A DNA stretch of 64,000 nt, from the NCBI GenBank assembly GCA_938042245.1, contig CALIRO010000094.1, positions 1 to 64,000 of the forward strand. Direction: 5' to 3'. The notes beneath the pieces were generated by a model. The model was not told where the DNA came from and made no database searches. It saw only the letters and a list, made by a program, of their open reading frames with translations. A program made the position numbers and the translations under genes. Below, in pieces: positions 9,256-18,437 of the stretch (positions are counted from its first letter, which is position 1; each line of letters begins with the position of its first letter). This stretch comes from an uncultured Thermoguttaceae bacterium (GTDB lineage Bacteria; Planctomycetota; Planctomycetia; Pirellulales; Thermoguttaceae).

Positions 9256-9931
9256 GACTATTTCCCTCGTCGGAAACGTTTTTTTCTATTATAGCTCACA
9301 AGCCATGGGGGATACTACCCCCCAGTCAAGCGGAACTTTCTCTCCAGCGGTTGTAGCAATTGCATAAGCAGGTCGCAAAGCCAGCAGCTCCCATCCGACG
9401 GTTCTTCCCCGACCAACCGGTTGGTTCCTCTCAGACTGCTGCCTCTGTAGGAGCCTGAAAGGATCAAGCAGCCACGAGAGATAGCCTCGGCTGTGAAGGA
9501 ACGGCTGGCACCAGTCCGGCCATCACAACTTCCCTACCAGAAGGATTTCCCCCGGAGACCGGAAAGAGGCGCTAACCTCCCATCTTCAGCCGATTGAGGC
9601 AACCTGTCACTGCTGCGAAACCAGGAATCCTGTTTTTTGTCCTAGTTTATTTGTTCGGAACTGCCCCTTGCGAGGCAATGGCAACCTCGGACCTTCCCCG
9701 GAAAAGGCGGGGAGTTTTTCATTTGGCGGAACTGTTACCAATCTGCTAAGCGCTCGGAAACATTGGAGTCAGGAGGTTATATGAAGAAATGTAGACTTCT
9801 ATCCTCCTGTGGCAAATAGCAGAAGTTTGGCAAAATGGCCAAAGTGGAGTAAATGGTTTAATGCCAAATGGGCGGCACCTTCGAGAGGGATGAGAAATGA
9901 GACAGCTTTCCGCGGAAATCTCGCTGCGATT
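9256..9931. other. Gene-free stretch with family B copy d
   Basis: It contains family B copy d (9572-9739). A short hairpin (tgggggatactacccccca, around 9305-9323) lies just upstream of the GYF-protein gene on the minus strand. No gene is seen between 9740 and 9931. Confidence 0.45.
9572..9739. repeat. Family B inverted-end element, copy d
   Basis: The left end cttcagccgattgagg is inverted against the right end catttggcggaactgttacc. The interior block caggaatcctgttttttg and the following cttgcgaggcaatggca match the same positions of copies e and c. About 168 bp. Confidence 0.65.
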
Positions 9932-10441
9932 TTATCGCACCGAAGCGCCTCCTTGGGGCCGGGATACTAGAGGCGGCACGCTTTGCTGCAGATGGTGGAC
10001 CGCTTCTTGGGCGGAAAGGTATCCGTTCAGCCGACATATAAGTACACGCCGAGGCGAGAGAATTTGAACCGTAGGCACTGCCCGTACTTGGTGGTTCCGC
10101 GCTATGATGGGATTTTGTTCTACATCCACATGGATACAGATAAATTGTTTACTCAGCCGGGCTACCTGCGGATCCCGAAAGGTTTGCTGGAGCATTTGTT
10201 GGCTAAACGGACACCAGGAAGCAGTAAAAAAGAGCAAAACCGGCTTTTCCCATTGCTGCGCTAGTTCGAGGCCTTCGGCATAGTCGGTTACAAAAGATAC
10301 CGTACCCCTGGCCTCAGGCAAACGGAGCCGAGGGGATTCTCCTTCGGCACTGGTCGGATCACTTGCCGGCCACTTGCACCCCGAAACAATAGTTAATCCA
10401 AGCAAAATACACAGAAGAAAACGAAAACACAAAAAAAACAT
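9932..10441 (-). CDS. Thioredoxin-fold lipoprotein with CPFS active-site motif
   Basis: A thioredoxin-like protein of 169 aa from the internal ATG at 10441. That start gives a proper lipoprotein signal (hydrophobic stretch, then IVSGC). The fold is shown by KPVLLFFTASWCPFS, the F-x-C-I-H-V-D-V strand, and the cis-Pro loop VRAVPTVQIL. The active site is C-P-F-S rather than CxxC, so a disulfide reductase cycle is unlikely; a monothiol or isomerase-like role, or substrate binding, fits better. The frame is open upstream to 10603, but that part runs through family B copy e and encodes no signal, so I exclude it. Confidence 0.8.
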   Translation of the reverse strand: MFFLCFRFLLCILLGLTIVSGCKWPASDPTSAEGESPRLRLPEARGTVSFVTDYAEGLELAQQWEKPVLLFFTASWCPFSQQMLQQTFRDPQVARLSKQFICIHVDVEQNPIIARNHQVRAVPTVQILSPRRVLICRLNGYLSAQEAVHHLQQSVPPLVSRPQGGASVR

Positions 10442-11187
10442 ATTGCGCAATATAGGTATTTTGGAAAAGAAAATCAGCAACCCTTCAGCCAATGCTCGAC
10501 CCAGGCATTCCTCCGAATGCAGGAATCCAGTTTTTTGACTAGTTGATTTGTTCTGGCCTGCCGGTTGCCCAGCAGGGACAGCCAAAGGCGTTCCTCGGAT
10601 CAACCAGGCAGCTTCTTCCTTCGGCTGAAGTTGACGAAGATCCTAGACAAGCAGAAAAACAATAACGATTTTCTGGGGTTCCTACAAGGTAGCTTTGTGT
10701 TGCCGGAAATCGTTATCGCCTTCTCGGCCCCCATGACTTAACAAAGGAAGAGCTATTTCCGGAGGATTCTTAGCCTTGTTCGGACGGAGGAGCAAAATTC
10801 TTGGGGGGAACCATGCTTGGACTGGTCTTTTGGCTAATGCAGATGCCTTTTTCGACTGGCCCAAAAAGGCCTCCTCTCCCAGATTCCAAGTTCCCCTTCC
10901 AGTTTTGGTCCTATAGAAGGAACTCCAAGGGTAAGCTTGGGGCAACTCGGAACATAAAGATAGAAAAAATAGGCAAAATATAGAGACTTACCCTCCTCCC
11001 CAAGGGCTCCTCTTCCTCTTTCTCCGAATCTCTTTATAGGCATATTCCCCGAGAATGGAAAAACTTCCGAACTCTTGAAAGAGGGAACCCTCTGGGACAA
11101 GGTAACTATTTTGCTCCATTGCAAGTTTCCTCAGTTTAGCCGGCTCACTTCCAATCCGATTTTGCTTTTTTGCCGAAAGGCTCTTCC
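10442..11187. other. Divergent intergenic region with family B copy e
   Basis: It contains family B copy e (10476-10635). From 10636 to 11187 there are only short open frames without recognisable content, and an AT-rich patch near 10960-10985. The ribosome binding site AAAGG at 11176 belongs to the next gene. Confidence 0.45.
10476..10635. repeat. Family B inverted-end element, copy e
   Basis: The left end acccttcagccaatgc is inverted against the right end cttcggctgaagttgac. It has the internal aggcattcctccgaatgcag palindrome. It shares gatcaaccaggcagctt and the surrounding bases with copy c. It sits immediately upstream of the thioredoxin-like lipoprotein start. Confidence 0.75.
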
Positions 11188-11532
11188 ATGGAGGAGTGGA
11201 ATCTTGCTCCGGCGGCCCAACAATGGGTCAATGTGGTGCTGATTTGGGTAGGTTTTGCGATGGTGGCGGGGCTTTTGGCCCGAACGTTGGTACCTAGTTC
11301 GGCTTCTGTGGGTCCGGTAGCGACCCTGTTGGTGGGAATGGTAGGCAGTGTGGTGGGGCTGTTCGGTTTGAGCTATTTTCTACAAGGCAAACCGATCAAC
11401 CCGATCAGTCCTATGGGCCTATTTGCTGCCAGTGCGGGTGCTTTGGTAGTGCTGGTGATCTATCGACTTGCCGTAGCCGGGGGAGATGCTTCGGCCCAAA
11501 AGAGTGCAAAATCTGACAATTCCTCCGGATAA
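11188..11532 (+). CDS. Small GlsB/YeaQ/YmgE-like membrane protein
   Basis: A 114-aa protein with three hydrophobic segments (about 14-32, 40-63 and 74-95) separated by Gly-rich turns (VSGLLAR-type, LVGMVGSVVGLFG). This resembles the GlsB/YeaQ/YmgE (transglycosylase-associated) family, small inner-membrane proteins of uncertain function often tied to envelope stress. It is longer than typical members (about 80 aa) and has a hydrophilic Ser/Lys/Asn tail. ATG 11188 follows AAAGG at 7 nt. An in-frame TTG at 11170 is possible but less likely. No operon partner. Confidence 0.55.
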   Translation: MEEWNLAPAAQQWVNVVLIWVGFAMVAGLLARTLVPSSASVGPVATLLVGMVGSVVGLFGLSYFLQGKPINPISPMGLFAASAGALVVLVIYRLAVAGGDASAQKSAKSDNSSG

Positions 11533-11899
11533 CCATGGTTGCAGGTTCCAAGGGGCACCTTGGAGACTGAAGCAGTAGCTTTTCCGGGAGAAGGTGGTTT
11601 TCGATTTGGCAGCGGATAAGCAAGGCGGTCTGGGAGGGGCCGAAACCTGGCCTCTCGGGCAGGAGCCTCCGACGCCGCGGCGAGCGGACCTTGGGATTCA
11701 GCCTCTTCGAGGAGAGCCCCAAATTTGAGGGTGGCCCTCTGGAGTGGTTTGTCTCCGTGGTGCGGAGCTCTGGTCCGCCCTGCCAGGGGGAGAGCGTCTG
11801 GCAAAGCGGGCGAAAGTTTCCAGTTGGCCGAAAAACAGCCGAAGCCGGCTGAAGATTACCCGACACTGACTGTCAAGATGAGCCGATGTTGGCCAACGC
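11533..11899. other. Convergent intergenic region before pheT
   Basis: No gene recognised. The tract near 11820-11865 (ggccgaaaaacagccgaagccggctgaag) can fold into small hairpins and weakly resembles a family B right end, but there is no matching left end. Confidence 0.35.
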
Positions 11900-14023
11900 T
11901 CAGCCAGCTCGGAGTTTGGCGCCGTGCTTTTTTTCGCAGGCGGCGACGATCTGATCGCGGAGTTGATCGGCTTCCGGGTTGGTAAGGGTGCGATCGGGGC
12001 AGCGGAAAGCCAGGGTCATCAGGAGGCTCTTTTTGCCTTCTCCCAGCCGGTGCACGTCCCGATAGGTTTGGCGATATTGGACCGATTCGAGCCAGGCCCC
12101 GCCGGACTGCCAGACCGTAGCCGCTACATCCGCCCATCGGACCGCTTCATCGACCACCAGGTTGACATCTCGGGTAATAGCCGGGTAAGGCGCCACCGGA
12201 CGATATTGGGGCACTAGCTCCGCCGCCGACACCAGCAGAGAGATTCGGACCTCGGCTACGGTGCAAGGGTGCCGAAGCTCCATCTGCTGTTGGACTTCCG
12301 GAGCGATTTGGCCGACAAATCCCCACAACTGGTCTGCCAGATAGAGGCGACAGGAATCCTGCTCGGCCAACTGAGGGCAATCGGCTGGTTCGGCGCGGAG
12401 GGTTTGTGCGATTTTGAGGGCTTCCAGCAGCGCTTCCAGGATCCCTTTGAGTTCCAGATAGGATTGGCCGCTGGAGATGGCCAACATTTGTTCTTCTATC
12501 GGCAGGCGATCTGGCTGGGGCCAAAACACCCGGGCGATTTCAAACAGTTCGATCCGGCTGTTGCCTACGGATTCGTTGGTCCGCCGGGCTGCCAAAAGGC
12601 TAGGCACCAAGCTTTGCCGAAGTACGTTGGCTCCTCGCACCAAGGGGGTTTGAGTCCGAAGCGGTTCCACCGAGGTCCAGGGCAAAAACACTCGGATCCA
12701 TCCTGGATCGACCACCGAAAAAGTCATCGCTTCGTTCAGACCGCAACCGATAAGCACCTGCCGAACCTTCTCTAATACCCGTTCCTCTTTGCTCCGGGCC
12801 GACGGCGCCATCGGCACATTGACATCTTCCGGGATCTTCTCATAGCCGTAGATACGGGCGACTTCTTCGATCAGATCAATTTCCCGTTCCAGATCCCGGC
12901 GCCAACTGGGCGGCAGGAGGGTAATTTGATCCGGAGCAGACGGTTCTGGCAGGGGAGAGGACGCTTCTAATTGCTTCCGGCGGGTGTTTATCAGAAGAAC
13001 TTCCTGGCCCGATCTGGAACTGGGATCCCCTGGGGCCTCAGCCGGGGAGCATTCCCGAAGCCCCAAAGCCAAAAGAATGTCCCGGACTGTTTCTCTGGGG
13101 ACGTCGATGCCTAGGATTCTGGGGATTTGGGCGAATCGGAGGCTGATGGGTTGGGGGGCAGGAGGGGTTCGGCCTACATCCACCGCACCGGCGGCCAACT
13201 CGCCGCCGGCCAGTTCGAGGATCAGTTCACAGCAGCGTCGGCTTGCCCAATCGACCCCTTCGGGATCGACGCCCCGTTCAAATCGGAACGAAGATTCACT
13301 ATGCAGGCCTAGGGCCCTCGCCGTCCGACGGATCGAAACCGGATCAAATTCCGCCGCCTCCACCAGCACTTCGGTGGTCAAATCGGAGATCTCGGTTTCT
13401 GCTCCGCCCATTACCCCGCCGATGGCCACCGGACGCTGGGCATCGCAGATCAGGCACATATCCGGCAGGAGCGAATAGACCTGATGGTTGATGGCCTCGA
13501 TGGTTTCGCCTGGCTTGGGTCGGCGCACGATGATGGTTCGGCCTTGGATTTTGGCAAAGTCGAAGGTATGTAACGGCTGGCCGCACTCCATCAGCACATA
13601 GTTGGACACATCCACGACGTTGTTAATTGGGGTTATTCCGACGCTGCGGAGACGCCGTGCCAGCCAGGCCGGACTTGGCCCGATCCGCACCCCCCGTATA
13701 ACCCGGGCAATATACCGAAAACATAAGTCCGGGCATTCAATCTGCACTTGGACCAAAGATTCCACCGGGGTCTTCCCTTCCGGCGGCCGGGCTGCTGGCA
13801 CCTGGACCGGCCGGCCATATAAGGCCCCTACCTCTCGGGCAATTCCCAGATGGCTCAGACAATCGGGCCGATTACTGGTAATCTCCAGGTCGATGGCTAG
13901 GTCCCCGCCTACTTCGGTGGTCCCTTCATGGTTGAAGCCCGCCATCATCAGCCGATGGCAAAGCTCTTCCACGGGCATGTCTAAAAATACATATTGCTTC
14001 AGCCAATTCCAGGAGATGATCAT
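11900..14023 (-). CDS. pheT: Phenylalanyl-tRNA synthetase beta subunit, short form
   Basis: The beta chain of the alpha2-beta2 enzyme charging tRNA-Phe. The frame is open to 14155, but the conserved N-terminus is MIISWNWLKQYV, so the start is ATG 14023 (707 aa). The B3/B4 editing core, the B5 domain (ISLRFAQIPRILGIDVPRE) and the C-terminal anticodon-binding (FDX-ACB) domain (PYPAITRDVNLVVDE) are all present. Residue 42 already reads DLAIDLEITSNRPDCLSHLG, which in E. coli PheT follows the EMAP/OB tRNA-binding domain. That roughly 110-residue B2 domain is therefore absent, explaining the short length. It is the last gene of the rpsB-tsf-rplT-pheS-pheT series. Confidence 0.95.
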   Translation of the reverse strand: MIISWNWLKQYVFLDMPVEELCHRLMMAGFNHEGTTEVGGDLAIDLEITSNRPDCLSHLGIAREVGALYGRPVQVPAARPPEGKTPVESLVQVQIECPDLCFRYIARVIRGVRIGPSPAWLARRLRSVGITPINNVVDVSNYVLMECGQPLHTFDFAKIQGRTIIVRRPKPGETIEAINHQVYSLLPDMCLICDAQRPVAIGGVMGGAETEISDLTTEVLVEAAEFDPVSIRRTARALGLHSESSFRFERGVDPEGVDWASRRCCELILELAGGELAAGAVDVGRTPPAPQPISLRFAQIPRILGIDVPRETVRDILLALGLRECSPAEAPGDPSSRSGQEVLLINTRRKQLEASSPLPEPSAPDQITLLPPSWRRDLEREIDLIEEVARIYGYEKIPEDVNVPMAPSARSKEERVLEKVRQVLIGCGLNEAMTFSVVDPGWIRVFLPWTSVEPLRTQTPLVRGANVLRQSLVPSLLAARRTNESVGNSRIELFEIARVFWPQPDRLPIEEQMLAISSGQSYLELKGILEALLEALKIAQTLRAEPADCPQLAEQDSCRLYLADQLWGFVGQIAPEVQQQMELRHPCTVAEVRISLLVSAAELVPQYRPVAPYPAITRDVNLVVDEAVRWADVAATVWQSGGAWLESVQYRQTYRDVHRLGEGKKSLLMTLAFRCPDRTLTNPEADQLRDQIVAACEKKHGAKLRAG

Positions 14024-14245
14024 CGCGGGATACCCTACCGAGGATGTCCAAAAGGCAATATTTCCCTCCCATGGGAGAACCTTTTTCTTCTCAGCCCTGG
14101 GTAAATAAAGATGCCGTTGGAATTCGCTCCCTGGTTCTCCGCGGAGGCGAAACATCCACCGGGATTCCCGCTTACGCGAAAATCCCAGGCAACCACCCCC
14201 ACCCGTTGGTCAATGGGTATTGCTTTCTCTGGGGAAACAAGATTC

Positions 14246-15277
14246 CTAGAACTGCTCTAGGAACCGCACATCGTTTCGGAAGAACTCTCGGATATCGTCG
14301 ATGCCATGCTGGCGCATGCACAGGCGCTCGATTCCCAAACCGAAGGCAAATCCGCTTACCTGTTCCGGATCATAGCCGACAGCCCGCAGGACGTTCGGAT
14401 CCACCATGCCAGCGCCGCCCATTTCGATCCATCGGCCCTGCCAACTCATGTCGATTTCGACGCTCGGCTCCGTAAAGGGGAAAAACGAGGGCCGAAACCG
14501 AATATGCACCTCGCCATGAAAGTAGCTTTCGCCCAGCATCCGGAGCACACTTTTCAGGTCGGCCATGGTTACATGCCGATCCACCATCAACCCTTCGATC
14601 TGGTGGAACATGGGCGAATGGGTCTGATCGGGGGTATCTGGGCGATAGACTCGGCCGACGGCGATGATGCGGATCGGCGGCTTTTGCCGCTCCATAACCC
14701 GAATTTGCACCGTGCTGGTTTGGCTTCGCAGAAGCATCGGCGGCCCAGCATCCCCACCGGCTAAATGCGAAGCCGTCGCCAAATAAAAATTGTCCAATGG
14801 GTCCCGTGCCGGGTGCTCCGGCGGAATATTCAATGCCTCGAAATTATGCCACTCGTCCTCCACTTCAGGACCATCGGCCAAAGAGAAACCTAATCGCCCC
14901 ATAATTTCTTTGAGCTGTTCGATGGTTTGGCTGATCGGATGCAGATGGCCCAGCCGGGGACGAAGACCGGGAATGGTGGGATCAAACAGTTCCGTGGAGC
15001 GGATGGCCTTTCGGTGTTCGGCAAGCCGCGCTTGCGCCGCCGCCAACGCCTCCTCCACCTGTTGCCGGGCCTGATGAAACCGCTGGCCTGCTTGGGGGCG
15101 ATCGGCCGCTGGAAGCTGCCCGAGAGCCTTTTGAAGTTGTTTAAGTCGACCGCTTCGAGCCCCCAGGAACTCAATCCGGGCCGCCTCCAAAGCAGCCGCA
15201 TCCCCAACCGCAGCAAATCGCTGGCTGGCTTGACAAACCAACAACTCCAACTGGCCGAAAAACTCCTGAAGGGTCAT
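14246..15277 (-). CDS. pheS: Phenylalanyl-tRNA synthetase alpha subunit
   Basis: A 343-aa class II catalytic subunit. The N-terminal coiled coil (about 1-90) is followed by the class II core: [20 protein letters not shown], the motif 2 region with [14 protein letters not shown], and motif 3 with [18 protein letters not shown] near the C-terminus. Length matches bacterial PheS. ATG 15277 has GAGGG upstream. pheT follows after 222 bp, a loose spacing for this pair. The spacer contains a GC-rich palindromic tract (gggattcccgcttacgcg). Confidence 0.97.
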   Translation of the reverse strand: MTLQEFFGQLELLVCQASQRFAAVGDAAALEAARIEFLGARSGRLKQLQKALGQLPAADRPQAGQRFHQARQQVEEALAAAQARLAEHRKAIRSTELFDPTIPGLRPRLGHLHPISQTIEQLKEIMGRLGFSLADGPEVEDEWHNFEALNIPPEHPARDPLDNFYLATASHLAGGDAGPPMLLRSQTSTVQIRVMERQKPPIRIIAVGRVYRPDTPDQTHSPMFHQIEGLMVDRHVTMADLKSVLRMLGESYFHGEVHIRFRPSFFPFTEPSVEIDMSWQGRWIEMGGAGMVDPNVLRAVGYDPEQVSGFAFGLGIERLCMRQHGIDDIREFFRNDVRFLEQF

Positions 15278-15566
15278 CTCGGAGACCCTCTAAAACCTCT
15301 CCCCAGAACTACCTAGCCCACAGCCACGGACACATCCCGCCGCAGCAAAACAGGCCCTTTGCGAAAAGACTTTATCAAAACAAAATCCTCAACAAGTTAA
15401 CACCGCCCCCCTCCTAGGCAACCAGTACTAGGGGAGCTAGTTTTGTTAGAAGCTCGGAACCTAAAAGGGAGCCACAGAACCGAACACCCTGTCCCGGCGG
15501 CCAAAATCCAGCCGCCGATCCAATCGGCCCCCAAGGGGAAAGGTAAACCAAAAGGCACTATCGAAT

Positions 15567-15938
15567 TTAGACCAACACCGCCTCCAGGCCCAGGGCTTCT
15601 TTGGCCTTTTGGACCACTTGATCGAAAGCTTCGGGATCGTGGACGGCCATTTCGGCCAGCATTTTGCGATCCAAGGAGATTTGCGCTTTTTGGAGGCCAT
15701 GGATGAACTGACTATACCGGATGCCGCGCATTTCCACCGCCGCACTAATGCGAGTAATCCACAAACGACGAAAATCGCGTTTTCTGGCCCGGCGGTCCCG
15801 CCAAGCATATCGGCCTGCACGAAGCAAAGTTTCTTTTACGGTTCGCAGGAGCCGATGTCGGCCGCCCCAAAATCCTTTGGCCGCCCGCAACAACCGTCTC
15901 CTGGCCCGATTCCGAGCTGCTCCTTTACGCGTTCTCAT
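15567..15938 (-). CDS. rplT: 50S ribosomal protein L20
   Basis: A 123-aa 23S rRNA-binding assembly protein. The Arg/Lys-rich N-terminal helix ([14 protein letters not shown], then [19 protein letters not shown]) and the globular [17 protein letters not shown] and GLKKA-type segments (here [23 protein letters not shown]) are diagnostic. ATG 15938 follows GAGGAA. In most bacteria rplT follows infC and rpmI (L35). Neither is adjacent here: the upstream neighbour is tsf, and the 222-bp gap does not encode L35. pheS lies downstream after 289 bp. Confidence 0.97.
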   Translation of the reverse strand: MRTRKGAARNRARRRLLRAAKGFWGGRHRLLRTVKETLLRAGRYAWRDRRARKRDFRRLWITRISAAVEMRGIRYSQFIHGLQKAQISLDRKMLAEMAVHDPEAFDQVVQKAKEALGLEAVLV

Positions 15939-16160
15939 AACCGTTCCTCATCCACAATCCAGAAGGCACGAAATGGTTCTGCCCGGGGATTTGGTAAGAC
16001 CAAGATAGATCCGCTGGTCCCGCAAAGGGCCGGACAACCTATGCTTCTGCAGCTTTTTTGGGACCCTCCACAGGCTAGCTTAATCGTATCGCCTTTTTCC
16101 CCCTACATCCCTTGGTTATCCGGCATGTTAGGGAAGTTCGAGCAAGCATCCCCAGGGCCA

Positions 16161-16991
16161 CTACTGCTTGCCCAATTCCCACCGATAAAAGGCCTGGATT
16201 TCCATGCCAGCGGCTTTGGCCACTTGACCTACCGTCTTTTTATCGTCTTTCACAAAAGGTTGATCTAGCAGGCACAGTTCGGCATAGAAGTTTTTCATTC
16301 GGCCTTCGATCATTTTTTGGATGATATGTTCAGGTTTTCCTTCTTGCCGGGCGATTTCGGCCTGGATGGCCCGTTCCTTTTCCACTAAGTCGGGGTCTAG
16401 GTCTTCCCGCCGAACCACCTTGGGCCGCATCGCTGCGATATGCATACAAATGTCTTTGGCCAATTCGGCCGTCCCGCCGGAAACCTGCACCAACACGCCG
16501 GGACTTCCCATATGATGGGCATAGCCGGCACAAGACCCTTCAATCCGGAGAATCCGTGGAATCCGGAAGACCTCACGAATCCGGTTCATCAGATCGTCCA
16601 TCTGCTGCTGCAAGCTCTGGGTGGGTCGAACCGGGGAGGGTTGTTCCAGCAGGGCTTCGGGCGTTTCGGCGCCGGGGCCGAGGGCCAACTGCCGAGCCAA
16701 TGCCTCGGCAAATTGGATGACCTCCTCATTGTTGGCCACCGGGGCACTTTCGCATTGCAGTTCGACCATGGCACCTCGACCGGCCTGGAAGTCGGCGAAG
16801 ACAGCGATGCGGCCGAAGCCGGTGGGTCGGCTGAGCCGGGCCGTCATCTTCGCCTTGCCGTGTTTGCGAAGCCACTCCTTGGCTGCCTCCGGATCGCCGC
16901 CGGTCTCCTGGAGAGCTTTTTTACACTCCATCATCGGCAATCCGGTTTCCTCCCGAAGGGCTTTGACAGCCGCTGCAGAAATCTCCACCAT
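16161..16991 (-). CDS. tsf: Translation elongation factor Ts
   Basis: EF-Ts, the nucleotide exchange factor for EF-Tu. I start at ATG 16991 (276 aa), where MVEISAAAVKALREETGLPMM begins the UBA-like N-terminal domain with the ECKKAL motif. GGAGT upstream supports this. The longer open frame to 17168 encodes no family sequence. The core EF-Ts domains follow (ALVELQCE-type strand read as AMVELQCESAPVANNE), and the C-terminus has the family motif TVGQVAKAAGMEIQAFYRWELG. It lies 223 bp after rpsB, the usual partner. Confidence 0.96.
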   Translation of the reverse strand: MVEISAAAVKALREETGLPMMECKKALQETGGDPEAAKEWLRKHGKAKMTARLSRPTGFGRIAVFADFQAGRGAMVELQCESAPVANNEEVIQFAEALARQLALGPGAETPEALLEQPSPVRPTQSLQQQMDDLMNRIREVFRIPRILRIEGSCAGYAHHMGSPGVLVQVSGGTAELAKDICMHIAAMRPKVVRREDLDPDLVEKERAIQAEIARQEGKPEHIIQKMIEGRMKNFYAELCLLDQPFVKDDKKTVGQVAKAAGMEIQAFYRWELGKQ

Positions 16992-17214
16992 AACTCCGCA
17001 CTCCTTTTCCATCCCAAAATTCCAACCCGCCTGCTGCCTTAAGGTTCCTTGGAGAAAAGGCCCATGCTCATCGGCTTGGGTCTGTTTGGACTTTTCCCGC
17101 CGAGCGAAAGTTTTTATCTCCCCATTGGGGGAGATCCAGGCAGCAGGATAAATGTTTACATGTCCCAATCAGCTCCCCAACCCCACCCGGATCCAGAAGT
17201 TTCTTCGGCAGGGC

Positions 17215-17973
17215 TTAGCCAGAGGCCAGCCCGGCAGGGGCTGGCTCGGCCGAGGCGGGACCGGCCTCCTGCTCCGGTTTGATCAGCCCGGCTGCCTGTT
17301 TGCCCGCCACAATCGCATCCGCTAAAAGCCGTACAATCAAATCAATCGACCGGATGCTATCGTCATTGCCTGGAATCGGTAGATCTACCTCGTCGGGATC
17401 CCCGTCGGTATCAATCAGGGCTATGGTGGGAATGCCCATTTTCCGGGCCTCTCGGACGGCATTTTTTTCCTTTTTCGGATCCACCACCAACAGACAGTCT
17501 GGCAACCGGTTCATCGTCCGGATCCCATTGAGGTTCCGGTACATTTTGCGATACTGGCGGCTCAGCGCTGCCTGCATCTTTTTGGAGTAATTCTGGATTT
17601 GTGGGCTAGCGCGAAGTTTTTCCAATTCTTCCAGGTGGGAGAGTCGGCTTCGGATGGTTCGAAAGTTCGTTAGGGTACCACCCAGCCACCGATCGCTCAC
17701 ATACGGCATGCCGGCCCGTTGGGCCTCCCGTTCAATAGTTTCCCGAGCCTGCCGCTTGGTCCCCACAAACAAAACCATCCCCCCGGCGGCTGCCACCTGC
17801 TGAAGATACTTCCTGGCCCGCAGCAGCCCCCGAACCGTCTCTCGCACATCAATGATATGAATCATATTTTGTCGGCCGTAAATATAAGGCCGCATTTTGG
17901 GATTCCACCGGCTGACCCGATGTCCAAAGTGAACCCCTGCCTCGATCAACTCCTTCACCAGGACGGTAGGCAC
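17215..17973 (-). CDS. rpsB: 30S ribosomal protein S2
   Basis: A 252-aa 30S subunit protein. It is recognised by [32 protein letters not shown], the FVGTKRQA loop, [13 protein letters not shown], and [20 protein letters not shown] with [31 protein letters not shown]. The start is GTG 17973, preceded by a strong GAGGAGG site with an in-frame TAG just upstream. It is the first gene of the minus-strand translation series. A nested hairpin 184-235 nt upstream may be part of its leader. Confidence 0.97.
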   Translation of the reverse strand: MPTVLVKELIEAGVHFGHRVSRWNPKMRPYIYGRQNMIHIIDVRETVRGLLRARKYLQQVAAAGGMVLFVGTKRQARETIEREAQRAGMPYVSDRWLGGTLTNFRTIRSRLSHLEELEKLRASPQIQNYSKKMQAALSRQYRKMYRNLNGIRTMNRLPDCLLVVDPKKEKNAVREARKMGIPTIALIDTDGDPDEVDLPIPGNDDSIRSIDLIVRLLADAIVAGKQAAGLIKPEQEAGPASAEPAPAGLASG

Positions 17974-18437
17974 CTAGCTATTCCTCCTCGGGTGGGATAA
18001 AGCCTAAAGGGTTATCTATCAACCGACTACTTGGATTAGGTTTGGTTTCTGGAATCCTAATGCCCTTGGCTGGGGGCAGATGGCCCAATCCTAGAGGGAA
18101 AACTCCTTCTGCCGGATCGGAGCCTCCCAACTTTTAGGAGAACCCCCCAGCCCCACAACTTTCTGGTTTTATCCGTTAGGACTTCCTAGTCCCAAAACCA
18201 GAAAAGTTTTATTTTACTACTGTCCTTTGAATTGGTCAATTGGGCAGCGGAAGAAAGCCATTTTCGGGTTGTCAGAACATGAGCTAAACCATAAGCTATT
18301 AATTCTGCGTGTTTGGAGCAGTGGGTTTTTATCTCCTTTTGGAGGACCTGAACAACCCAAAAGTGGGGGCTTAGGCACTCTCCGTGCACCCTTTCCGCAT
18401 GGGTTACCCTCCGGCTTCCGCCAAGGAGAGCTGCACC
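17974..18437. other. Divergent promoter region of rpsB and an isomerase-like gene
   Basis: This region must hold the promoters of both divergent units. The only clear structure is the nested hairpin at 18157-18208. No small gene recognised. Confidence 0.45.
18157..18208 (-). promoter_or_regulatory. Nested hairpin in the rpsB upstream region
   Basis: The outer arms aactttctggtttt (18157-18170) and aaaaccagaaaagtt (18194-18208) pair over about 14 bp with a one-base bulge. The loop itself contains the hairpin ggact-tcct-agtcc (18179-18192). It lies 184-235 nt upstream of the rpsB start. It could be a leader element or a terminator; the function is inferred only from position. Confidence 0.4.

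Noticed and set aside
14024-14155. N-terminal extension of PheT
   Set aside because: The 44 extra residues match no PheT domain, and the family start motif MIISWNWLKQYV lies after them.
15939-16160. Possible rpmI (L35) before rplT
   Set aside because: No frame gives the Lys-rich L35 N-terminus; the gap has no suitable 60-70 codon frame.
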